Shown one piece after another: positions 43,844-51,209 of a stretch of 64,000 nucleotides of DNA (position 1 is the first letter of the stretch; each line of letters starts with the position of its first letter). Under the pieces are notes generated by a model. The model made no database searches. It was not told the DNA's origin and worked only from the letters and a program-made list of their open reading frames with translations. The position numbers and the translations under genes are program-made. The stretch comes from Epilithonimonas lactis. Lineage in GTDB: Bacteria > Bacteroidota > Bacteroidia > Flavobacteriales > Weeksellaceae. Location: positions 235,754-299,753 of the forward strand of contig NZ_FOFI01000005.1 of assembly GCF_900110605.1 (NCBI RefSeq), in the 5' to 3' direction.

Positions 43844-44545
43844 ATGTACACTATTGGACAAACAAACCCTTTGACAGAAAGCGACATTCAAAATATTGAA
43901 CTGTTGACACCAATACCATTACCTTTAGATTATAAACAATTTCTAAAAAGTTATGGTTTTGGCAGTATAAATGAAATATTAATGATAACACAACCAGATG
44001 AGCAATACATAAAATTGAACTTTGGTGATTATTTGGACTTATGGAATTTGACTGAAATCGAAAAGGAAGAAACATTAAATGGACTTACAATTGCAACAAC
44101 AATTGATGGAGATATAATCATTGTAGTAAACAGTAAAGAAAATCCAATTAAACTATTGCCACGACATTCAAAAAATCCTTTACATTTTGATAATTTTCAA
44201 CAGGTTATAGACCATTATGACAATCAGTACCAATTCTTGAACGATTTGTACTTTGACACCTATTATAATTATGAACAAGAAAACATAAGTTTCATTAGAA
44301 ACGGAATACTCAACAAAGCTCTATTCAAAATAATCTATCAAAATATTCTTAATATTGTTTCCTACGAGAAAGTTTACAACCTTGAAAGCCAACCAAAATA
44401 TATTATTCAAAAAATTGGTGGTTGGATATACTTTGACAATATCAGTAAAAGCTCTATAAGAATAAAATTCCAAAGACAGCTCAAATCAGAAGCAGACAAA
44501 ATAATTGAGTATATTAATACCGAGATTGACAAATACGACGGCTAA
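43844..44545 (+). CDS. Cassette 5: SMI1/KNR4 (SUKH) family protein
   Basis: 233 residues from the ATG at 43844. The SUKH pattern is clear: LTPIPLPLDYKQFLKSYGFG, then INEILMI, a beta-rich core and GDIIIVVNSKENPIKLLPRH. SUKH proteins are the largest group of immunity proteins against contact-dependent and polymorphic toxins in bacteria. The stop TAA is formed by the site's first box (GGCTAAC). No toxin or secretion gene is nearby, so it is an orphan immunity candidate. Confidence 0.8.
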   Translation: MYTIGQTNPLTESDIQNIELLTPIPLPLDYKQFLKSYGFGSINEILMITQPDEQYIKLNFGDYLDLWNLTEIEKEETLNGLTIATTIDGDIIIVVNSKENPIKLLPRHSKNPLHFDNFQQVIDHYDNQYQFLNDLYFDTYYNYEQENISFIRNGILNKALFKIIYQNILNIVSYEKVYNLESQPKYIIQKIGGWIYFDNISKSSIRIKFQRQLKSEADKIIEYINTEIDKYDG

Positions 44546-44671
44546 CAAGGGTTTTGCAATAGTGGGGCGAAACTACAAAGTTCAACAGTTGTTCCGCGGT
44601 TCAACTTTTGTGCAAAATTGAAGATTTGCGCTTCGATTACCCCACCATCGCAAAGCCCCGAAACGTTATAG
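44540..44671 (+). repeat. attC-like site 5
   Basis: 132 bp from GGCTAAC to GTTATAG. GACGGCTAAC mirrors GTTAGCCGTC at the start of cassette 5. The loop half reads GTTCAACAGTTGTTCCGCGG; stems intact apart from a change in GATTACCCCACC. Confidence 0.85.
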
Positions 44672-44705
44672 GCCATTTAAAGACACACTTCCATAACATA
44701 GACGA

Positions 44706-45530
44706 ATGAAAACAAATTTTGAAAACTGGAATACAGAACTTGAAAAAGTTTGGAATTTAAAAACAGAAGAAGATTGTGTAAAATTTAGTGATTTAATGTA
44801 TTCATTAAATGGCGATGAAGATGAGACTTATCTAAATAAGCTAATTGACACTGTAAGATTAAAAGAAGATTTTGGACTTTATGAAAGTTTGTATAATGCA
44901 GTTTGGGCGTTCCCACCAGAATTGGTCGGGCAGATATTAGCCAAACGACTTCCTGAATTTCAAAAAAGAATAGGAAAATCTGACCAAGTTTTTAGATTTT
45001 ATATTCCAATTCCGAATAATGAAGATACATTGAACGGTTTTATAGAGGAAGCTAAAAATTGGACTACAACTGAAAAAAGAACTTCATTATCTGCTATAGA
45101 AAATTGGTTTGTAGAGGATGAAGAGTGGGAAACTGTTTTAAAAAAACTAGGCAAAACTATCTCAAAACCTAAAGAAGATGCTATTCCTGAATATTGGGAG
45201 GAAAATTGGAAAAGAAGATTTGAAGATGGTAGAAAAAAAGGTGGAGAATATTCTATAAGTGGTATATTTTGGAAAAAGGGAAAGAAGGAATGGCTTGAAG
45301 ATTTAGATTTCTTAATGGAAGTTTTAGCTTTAAATCTTGGTAAAGATTGGCGACAAATCGACACGATGACAAACGCTCTCTGGTTTTTTGCCAAAACTAC
45401 AGTTTATCCAATTTTTGTTCAAAAACTAAAAGAATTATCAATTGAAAAACAATCAAAAATTCTTGACAACATTAAGAAAGTTAATAAAAAGAAATTTAAA
45501 CAATTAAGTGAAGAAATAAACGGCATATAA
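44706..45530 (+). CDS. Cassette 6: uncharacterised cytoplasmic protein
   Basis: 274 residues, Trp- and Lys-rich, mostly helical (WNTELEKVWNLKTEEDCVKF, FPPELVGQILAKRLPEFQKR, VYPIFVQKLKELSIEKQSKI). No signal peptide or membrane segment and no family recognised. The size, solubility and position are like the other immunity-type cassettes, but that is only context. The stop TAA is part of the site's first box (ATATAAC). Confidence 0.7.
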   Translation: MKTNFENWNTELEKVWNLKTEEDCVKFSDLMYSLNGDEDETYLNKLIDTVRLKEDFGLYESLYNAVWAFPPELVGQILAKRLPEFQKRIGKSDQVFRFYIPIPNNEDTLNGFIEEAKNWTTTEKRTSLSAIENWFVEDEEWETVLKKLGKTISKPKEDAIPEYWEENWKRRFEDGRKKGGEYSISGIFWKKGKKEWLEDLDFLMEVLALNLGKDWRQIDTMTNALWFFAKTTVYPIFVQKLKELSIEKQSKILDNIKKVNKKKFKQLSEEINGI

Positions 45531-45656
45531 CAAGGGTTTTGCGATAGTGGGGCAAAACTGCAAAGTTCAAGAGTTGTGCTTCGGTTCAACATTTGTGCAA
45601 AATTGAAGATTTGTGCTTCGATTGCCCCACCATCGCAAAGCCCCAAAACGTTGGTG
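45525..45656 (+). repeat. attC-like site 6
   Basis: 132 bp from ATATAAC to GTTGGTG. It carries GCGATAGTGGGGCAAAAC in the left half; stems intact. GGCATATAAC against GTTATAGGCC: one mismatch. Confidence 0.85.
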
Positions 45657-45692
45657 GCAATATTAACCGAACAGACCTTAAAAACAGAAAAA

Positions 45693-46211
45693 ATGGAATT
45701 ACCGAAATTTAGATACAGTCCTAACGCATTCGAACTTGACATTTTCGAAAATGTAGAAGGAACCTGTTCTGTCTGCAATGAAAAAAGACAAATCAAATAT
45801 ACAAGTTCATTTTATAGCGTTGACGAACCCGAATATATTTGTCCTTGGTGCATCGCAGACGGAAAAGCATCGGAAAAATACGAGGGAGAGTTCAATGATT
45901 ATGAAGGAATTGAAAATTCAGAGAATATTGAAAAAGAACTTTTATTACAAGCAAGTGAAAGAACGCCAAGTTATACAAGTTGGCAACAAGAAGTTTGGCT
46001 AACACATTGTAACGAACCTTGTGCTTTTGTTGGGTATGCTGACACAAAGACGATAGAGCCTCTAATGGAAGAATTAAATGACGATATTGAAAATAATGGC
46101 TATGACCCTGATTTTATAAAAAGTAGTTTAACAAAAGACGGAAGTTTAGTTGGCTATTTGTTTCAATGTGTAAATTGTAACCAACACCGACTTCACGTTG
46201 ACTGTGACTAA
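45693..46211 (+). CDS. cbrC: Cassette 7: CbrC-family protein
   Basis: 172 residues from the ATG at 45693. MELPKFRYSPNAFELDIFEN, CSVCNEKRQIKYTSSFYSVD and YICPWCIADGKASEKY are the CbrC/UPF0167 pattern. C-terminal QCVNCNQHRLHVDCD and the earlier Cys pairs suggest zinc binding. E. coli CbrC is linked to tolerance of colicin E2, which fits the immunity-like content of this array. The cassette is bounded by one standard site and one divergent site. Confidence 0.85.
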   Translation: MELPKFRYSPNAFELDIFENVEGTCSVCNEKRQIKYTSSFYSVDEPEYICPWCIADGKASEKYEGEFNDYEGIENSENIEKELLLQASERTPSYTSWQQEVWLTHCNEPCAFVGYADTKTIEPLMEELNDDIENNGYDPDFIKSSLTKDGSLVGYLFQCVNCNQHRLHVDCD

Positions 46212-46228
46212 ATGAATAAAAATACTGC

Positions 46229-46360
46229 TACCAACAAGGGCTTGGCAATAGCGGGCTGAAAGTACAAAGTTCACGTTTTGTGCTTCGGTAGAAATTTATA
46301 TTTTAGTTGAAAGTTTCCGCTTCGGTTTGCCCGCCATCGCCAATCCCCGAAACGTTAGCG
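46229..46360 (+). repeat. attC-like site 7, divergent type
   Basis: 132 bp from TACCAAC to GTTAGCG. Both stem halves differ from site 1 but still pair: GGGCTTGGC with GCCAATCCC (one mismatch) and GCGGGC with GCCCGC. The loop is TTCACGTTTTGTGCTTCGG with TTAGTTGAAAGTTTCCG. Compensatory changes support folding. Confidence 0.8.
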
Positions 46361-46405
46361 GTCAGACTTAAAGAACGTAACGAGAACAACCTTACAAGAC
46401 ATTGA

Positions 46406-46927
46406 ATGAAATTTTGGATTAGAATAATTTTACTGACAATCATTGATTTTGCAATAATTTGGTTGTGGGTTAAACAAATGAACCCTGACCCAAGCGTTTC
46501 AATTGGAATTTTAATACTTGTTCCGTTTGTTGTTATCTTGAATTTGATTATTGCTTTGATTTTATACTTTATCAAAAAAGAATTTGTTTCTCTTTTTTTA
46601 GTCAATTCAATCATTGCTGGAATATTAATGTTCTATTTATTTGGTAAAGGCGTTGACAGATATCAAAATGAAAGACTAGAAAGTTGGAACTTTAGATTGC
46701 AAAATACGACCTATAATATTACACACTGGAAACTCGAAAACACTTTTAGTATGAGTGAAAGTAATAATCCCGGTTCTTCAACAGGTTTTTTAGACGGAAA
46801 ATTTATTAAAAAGGGAAACGAATATTATCTGCAGACAGACACAACTGAATTTATTATCAAAAACGGATATTTGTATAAATTTAGAAATGAAGGTGACAGT
46901 ATAAAATTGAACAAAATTAAAAGATAA
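46406..46927 (+). CDS. Cassette 8: membrane protein
   Basis: 173 residues. Three membrane segments occupy residues 1-85 (IILLTIIDFAIIWLWVKQ, ILILVPFVVILNLIIALILY, VSLFLVNSIIAGILMFYLF). The C-terminal 85 residues are soluble and beta-rich (WNFRLQNTTYNITHWKLENT, GKFIKKGNEYYLQTDTTEFI). Membrane immunity proteins of this size exist, but no family was recognised. Starts 51 bases inside the cassette. Confidence 0.7.
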   Translation: MKFWIRIILLTIIDFAIIWLWVKQMNPDPSVSIGILILVPFVVILNLIIALILYFIKKEFVSLFLVNSIIAGILMFYLFGKGVDRYQNERLESWNFRLQNTTYNITHWKLENTFSMSESNNPGSSTGFLDGKFIKKGNEYYLQTDTTEFIIKNGYLYKFRNEGDSIKLNKIKR

Positions 46928-46948
46928 TCACATGATTAAAAGCCCGAA

Positions 46949-47081
46949 CCGCTAACAAGGGCTTTGCAATAGTGGGGCGAAACTGCAAAGTTCAGCGGTA
47001 GTTCTTCGGTTCAACTTTTGTACAAAATTGAAGTTTTGCGCTTCGATTGCCCCACCATCGCAAAGCCCCGAAACGTTGTGA
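46949..47081 (+). repeat. attC-like site 8
   Basis: 133 bp from CGCTAAC to GTTGTGA. ACCGCTAAC mirrors GTTAGCGGT at the start of cassette 8. AAGGGCTTTGCAATAGTGGGGC pairs with GCCCCACC and GCAAAGCCCC; intact. Confidence 0.85.
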
Positions 47082-47129
47082 AATATGCTAACCAAACTTT
47101 CATCCAAATTTGAAACGATAAAAAACCAA

Positions 47130-47999
47130 ATGAAAAAATTATTATTACTATTTACATTATTAACTACACAAATTTTTGTTTTCGGACAAACAAAAGACCC
47201 TGAATTAATTCCTGTAAACGACAGAAAAGTTGGTCAACTTGGATATTATCTTGAGGACGGGACTAACGTTGTAAAGCCGCAATTTTGTTCGGCTTCTTAC
47301 AATACGAACGGATATTATATTGTATCAAAAGCAGAACATAAATATACAGCAGATGGAAGAAGAATTGAAGAACATATTGAAGGAACTGAAAAATACGGAT
47401 TACTTAACAGCAAAGGACAGTTTATAATCAATTTTGACAATGACTATAGTTCAATAATTGTAAGTAATGGAGTTATTGAAGTGTACAAAAATGGATTTGT
47501 TGGAATTGTGAATGATAAAAATGAGATTATAACTCCTATAATGTATGAAGATATAAATCCTCTGAACTCCTCATCAATTATTGCTACAAAACATAAAATG
47601 ACAGGAGTTATTAATAGTTTTAATAAAATAATAATACCTTTCAATTACGATGTAATTTGGATTGGGGTTTTTGAAAAAAATAAAGTTCATAATTTTATTG
47701 TAAAACAAGGAGAAAAATATGGCGTAATAAATCATAAAGGAGAAAAAATAATTCCACTAAGTAATAACAAGATAATACATGTTACACCATCTTCGATAAT
47801 TGTAGAAAAAGACAATCAATACGGAATTTTAGATTATAAGAGAAAAGTATTATTAGCTTTTAAGAAGTATGATAATGTAGAATATTTTGGAGGCAATGAA
47901 ATCAAATTCATTAAAAATTATGAGGAGTATATTTACGATACTAAAGGTAATTTTATAAGAAAGCAAAAAATAGAATTTTTAGAAAAATCAGCTTTTTAA
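47130..47999 (+). CDS. Cassette 9: secreted WG-repeat protein
   Basis: 289 residues from the ATG at 47130, which gives a clean signal peptide (KKLLLLFTLLTTQIFVFGQ); an ATG at 47085 would place 15 polar residues before it. At least five WG-type repeats follow: KYGLLNSKGQFIINF, FVGIVNDKNEIITPIMYEDI, MTGVINSFNKIIIPFNYDVI, KYGVINHKGEKIIPL and QYGILDYKRKVLLAF. WG repeats form beta-structures for protein binding. The protein is probably exported; role in the array unknown. Confidence 0.82.
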   Translation: MKKLLLLFTLLTTQIFVFGQTKDPELIPVNDRKVGQLGYYLEDGTNVVKPQFCSASYNTNGYYIVSKAEHKYTADGRRIEEHIEGTEKYGLLNSKGQFIINFDNDYSSIIVSNGVIEVYKNGFVGIVNDKNEIITPIMYEDINPLNSSSIIATKHKMTGVINSFNKIIIPFNYDVIWIGVFEKNKVHNFIVKQGEKYGVINHKGEKIIPLSNNKIIHVTPSSIIVEKDNQYGILDYKRKVLLAFKKYDNVEYFGGNEIKFIKNYEEYIYDTKGNFIRKQKIEFLEKSAF

Positions 48000-48019
48000 A
48001 ATGAAGTGAAAGCACAATC

Positions 48020-48149
48020 GCACAAAAGGGTTTTGCAATAGTGGGTTGAAACTGCAAAGTTCCAAAACTGTGCTTCAGTTCAGCTTTTATGCAAAATTGA
48101 AGATTTGTGCTTCGATTGCCCCACCATCGCAAAGTCCAGAACGTTATGC
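48020..48149 (+). repeat. attC-like site 9, damaged first box
   Basis: 130 bp. The first box reads GCACAAA instead of RYYYAAC, and GTGGGTTG replaces GTGGGGC, weakening the inner stem. It ends GTTATGC. Confidence 0.75.
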
Positions 48150-48157
48150 GATATTTT

Positions 48158-48756
48158 ATGAAAACAACGTCAATGAAACAAATTTTGGTGATTTTTATAA
48201 TATTAAATTCATTTGCTTGTAAACAAATGAATAAAGTTCCAAATAGAATAAACTCTATCGATGTCAAAATTTACGAAACAAATTTTATGACTAATAAAAT
48301 CAAAACGTCTGAAATTCCAAAAATTGAGAAAAAAAATAGTGGAGTTAAGTATACAAAGCCTATAAACAATTATCTTTCTAAAGATTACTTCCCTGATATA
48401 GATAAATATGATTTCGCACAACCTATAATTTATCAAAGAGATACACTAAATCTCAATACTGAAATTTCATATTATTTTACAAAAAAAGACAGCATTGTTC
48501 GTTTAATTGAGTATAGTTGGAATACGAATTGGGAAATAAAAAATCAAAAACCATTTATTAATGATTTGTACTCTCTTAACAATTCATTTATTGCGAAAAA
48601 AATGAAACAAAATAGTAAAGAAGAATTCCAAAAATTTAATAATGGTTGGAGAAAAAGTAAAAACTGGGAAAATCAAAAAATAAATATATATATAGTTTTG
48701 TTTTAGGTTCTGATAATGAGGGCCATAGAACAAGAGTTATAGTTCAACAGAAATAA
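48158..48756 (+). pseudogene. Cassette 10: lipoprotein gene with frameshift near the 3' end
   Basis: The intact frame (48158-48706) encodes 182 residues with a lipoprotein signal ending SFACKQ (Cys21). It stops at TAG shortly after an (AT)5A tract (48684-48694). Removing one AT unit joins the frame to an extra stretch ending in SFVLGSDNEGHRTRVIVQQK and TAA at 48756, just before the next site, where other cassette genes end. The gene is thus probably shifted by one dinucleotide. The protein, with or without the tail, has no recognised domain (PINNYLSKDYFPDIDKYDFA). Could be a phase-variable or a damaged gene, or a sequencing slip. Confidence 0.6.
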
Positions 48757-48766
48757 AAAAAATATC

Positions 48767-48898
48767 GCATAACAAGGGTTTTGCAATAGTGGGTTGAAAC
48801 TGCAAAGTTCCAAAACTGTGCTTCAGTTCAGCTTTTGTGCAATATTGAAGATTTGTGCTTCGATTGCCCCACCATCGCCAAGCCCTGAAACCTTACCT
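48767..48898 (+). repeat. attC-like site 10, non-consensus crossover base
   Basis: 132 bp from GCATAAC to CTTACCT. The last box has C where G is expected (48892). AAATATCGCATAAC is a 14-base mirror of GTTATGCGATATTT at the start of cassette 10. The inner stem is weakened by GTGGGTTG. Confidence 0.8.
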
Positions 48899-48966
48899 GC
48901 TATGTTCAGAGCGATCGTTAAATATAAGACCTTGACAAAAAATATTAATAATAATTTAATTGACAT

Positions 48967-49365
48967 ATGAGTTTTGATCTAGTTATTTGGAAACGTTCCG
49001 CAAGGACAAAAACCGCAATGCTTCAAGAATGTTATGACGCAATTATCGACCACAAAGACCATTCTGCTATGGATTTTTTTGAAGAAGACACTTTTTTGAA
49101 CGACTTTGAAATTGAGTTTGGTAAAAGACAGAAAGAACATTTTGGTAGCGATGTTGACAACTGCCCTTTTTTATTTTCTACAGGTCGTGGACAATTTGGA
49201 AATTGGGTTTTTATGAATTTAAATTGGTCGACACATCAAGACACGAAAAACAAAATAATTCCCATTGCTTTAAAACACGGACTAATGGTTTATGACCCAC
49301 AACAAAAAGCTGTTTGGGGTAACAAAAGACCGCCAAAAATTGTGACCGAAAATAACATAAAATAA
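48967..49365 (+). CDS. Cassette 11: uncharacterised cytoplasmic protein
   Basis: 132 residues. MSFDLVIWKRSARTKTAMLQ is reminiscent of a family of small proteins opening MSFDL..W, often found near SMI1-type genes. YDPQQKAVWGNKRPPKIV ends the chain. WVFMNLNWSTHQDTKNKIIP fits a compact alpha/beta fold. No function known. Starts 74 bases inside the cassette, the longest leader of the array. Confidence 0.7.
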   Translation: MSFDLVIWKRSARTKTAMLQECYDAIIDHKDHSAMDFFEEDTFLNDFEIEFGKRQKEHFGSDVDNCPFLFSTGRGQFGNWVFMNLNWSTHQDTKNKIIPIALKHGLMVYDPQQKAVWGNKRPPKIVTENNIK

Positions 49366-49421
49366 TAGACAACATTTTGAAATATATCATTCTTTGACAA
49401 TCCTACGAAGAATAACACAGC

Positions 49422-49554
49422 AGGTAACAAGGGTTTTGCAATAGTGGGGCGAAACTGCAAAGTTCAACAGTTGTTCCGCGGTTCAACTTTTGTGCAAAAT
49501 TGAAGATTTGTGCTTCGATCGCAAGCCCGAACGCAAAGCCACGAAACGTTGGCC
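49422..49554 (+). repeat. attC-like site 11, right stem half lost
   Basis: 133 bp from AGGTAAC to GTTGGCC. The right half reads CGATCGCAAGCCCGAACGCA instead of CGATTGCCCCACCATCGCA, so the inner stem GTGGGGC/GCCCCAC cannot form. The first box mirrors the start of cassette 11 (CTTACCTGCT with AGCAGGTAAC). Confidence 0.75.
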
Positions 49555-49601
49555 GTAATTTTATAAAAAAGCGCTGAACCAATAAAAGAAGAAAATAAAA
49601 A

Positions 49602-50114
49602 ATGGACGGAATAACTTACATAGAGAACTTTATAGACAACCCAACAGAATTATTCAATATTTTGATAACTAATGTGAAATGGGATGAACGAATGACTGCG
49701 CGAAAAACTGCAAGTTTTGGTAAAGCCTATAATTATTCACAAATTGACTATCCATATCAAGAATTTTTACATGAACTAAAAGTAATTATTGAGAAATTGA
49801 AACCAGTAATTGGATTTGAACCAAATAATTGCTTAGTAAATTTTTACATGGATGGAAAATCTAGTATGGGTTATCATTCCGACCAAACTGACATTTTAGA
49901 AACAGACACAGGAATTGCAATTGTTTCCATTGGAGAAGCAAGAGTTTTAAAATTTAGGAATATTGAAAACCCGGCGCAGTTCTTAACTTATGAATTAACA
50001 GCAGGTAGTTTAGTTTATATGACACAAGAAATTCAAAAAATTTGGAAGCATTCAATTCCAAAATCGGACACTGAAAATGGTAGAATTAGTTTAACTTTTA
50101 GACAAATGAAATAA
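49602..50114 (+). CDS. Cassette 12: AlkB-like 2-oxoglutarate/Fe(II) dioxygenase
   Basis: 170 residues. The iron triad is H92-x-D94 (GYHSDQTD) and H150 (KHSIPK), and the 2-oxoglutarate arginines are R161 and R167 in GRISLTFRQMK, matching the AlkB RxxxxxR ending. The N-terminal lid (WDERMTARKTASFGKAYNYS) has the substrate loop found in AlkB. Short for the family but apparently complete. It may repair alkylated bases or modify RNA; it would be the clearest metabolic or repair cassette in the array. Confidence 0.85.
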   Translation: MDGITYIENFIDNPTELFNILITNVKWDERMTARKTASFGKAYNYSQIDYPYQEFLHELKVIIEKLKPVIGFEPNNCLVNFYMDGKSSMGYHSDQTDILETDTGIAIVSIGEARVLKFRNIENPAQFLTYELTAGSLVYMTQEIQKIWKHSIPKSDTENGRISLTFRQMK

Positions 50115-50123
50115 AAAAACTAC

Positions 50124-50256
50124 CGCTAATAAGGGTATTGCAATAGTGGGGCGAAACTTCTAAAATTCACGCTTTGTGCTTCGGTTAAAATTTGTAGTTT
50201 AGTTTAAAGTTTCGGCTTCGGTTTGCCCACGATCACCAAGCCACAACTCGTTGTAC
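50124..50256 (+). repeat. attC-like site 12, diverged
   Basis: 133 bp from CGCTAAT to GTTGTAC. The left half is close to site 1 (GTGGGGCG); the loop and right half are like site 7 (TTCACGCTTTGTGCTTCGG, GTTTGCCCACGATCACCAAG). The first box ends in AAT rather than AAC. Confidence 0.75.
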
Positions 50257-50287
50257 GATATGCAAACCACCATCACGGACAAAGACT

Positions 50288-51039
50288 ATGGATGATAAAA
50301 AACCGACTGACAGAATTGTTGAAATCATAAAACCATATATTGAAAGCAAAGGATTTTTATATAAAAAAGGCCAAAAAGATTTTGTGCGAAAATTTAAATT
50401 AGGCAGGCAACGATTTAGTTTCAATTTTGACGGGCGAGGTGGATTAACTACAGTAAACTGCGGATTTTCATCTACTTTGATGAACTCATAAAACTCTTCA
50501 TAGAAATATTTGATAAAAGAACAGGCGATTGGAATTTTCAAATCGGTGCAAATAGATTAAAAGGAATTGACACAATTTTCGACGGAAATATAGGCTTTCT
50601 GTTTGATGAGAAATTCGGGAATATGCCTCTTTCTGAGAAATCAAAATATAGTTCTTATGAAGTACATCCTGAACACAAAATAAAACAAGGAACTGATTTT
50701 ATTATCAAAGCATTTGAATTGGATGCCGAGAACCATTTTAACACTATTGACAATTACGAAACTTTGTACGAAGCCTTTATACACGCAATAAAAGTAAGAA
50801 CCGGAAAACTCCCACAAACAACACCTTTTCTCAATCTAAATCTTCGGTATGATGATGAAAATTTGCTCTACTATTCTTTAATTCTTGCTTTATGCCTTAG
50901 CAAAGACACAACCGCAATGAATGAACTTGCAGAAAATATTTACAAAAGATATGTTGTTGGTATAAACGAAATTAAAGAAAATATACAGAAAATATATAAC
51001 TATGACAGAGCAGAGAACTTGAAGAATAGGCTATCATAA
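50288..51039 (+). pseudogene. Cassette 13: DUF4304-like gene broken by a frameshift
   Basis: The first frame (ATG at 50288) gives VEIIKPYIESKGFLYKKGQK, then FVRKFKLGRQRFSFNFDGRG and stops at 50491. The second frame is open from 50431 to 51039 and continues FIYFDELIKLFIEIFDKRTG, DWNFQIGANRLKGID and the rest. One missing T in the run at 50465-50468 would join them into about 250 residues. The N-terminal pattern is like DUF4304. The gene is therefore a pseudogene by a single-base loss, or the loss is a sequencing error. Confidence 0.65.
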
Positions 51040-51049
51040 AAGCACAGTC

Positions 51050-51182
51050 GCACAACAAGGGTTTTGCAGTCGCAGGCGGAAAGTCTAAAATTCACGCTTT
51101 GTGCTTCAATTGATATTTTGTATTTTAGTTAAAAGTTTTTGATACGATTTCAGCTACATCGCCAAGCCAAAAACCGTTATCG
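51050..51182 (+). repeat. attC-like site 13, strongly diverged
   Basis: 133 bp from GCACAAC to GTTATCG. AAGGGTTTTGCAGTCGCAGGCGG on the left and CATCGCCAAGCCAAAAACC on the right share only parts of the stems. The loop TTCACGCTTTGTGCTTC is of the site 7 type. Confidence 0.7.
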
Positions 51183-51209
51183 GCTATTATTCAAAAACGA
51201 ACGTGACAC

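Noticed and set aside
42637-45796. Minus-strand reading frames across the attC-like sites (for example 42637-42894, 43592-43891, 45419-45796)
   Set aside because: They share the same peptide (NRRTTVELCSFAPLLQNPCY) only because the site DNA is repeated; each runs antisense to cassette genes and has no domain.
40714-51182. Regularly spaced repeats as a CRISPR array
   Set aside because: The repeats are about 132 bp and 0.6-1.3 kb apart with genes between them; there are no 25-35 bp repeats, short spacers or cas genes.
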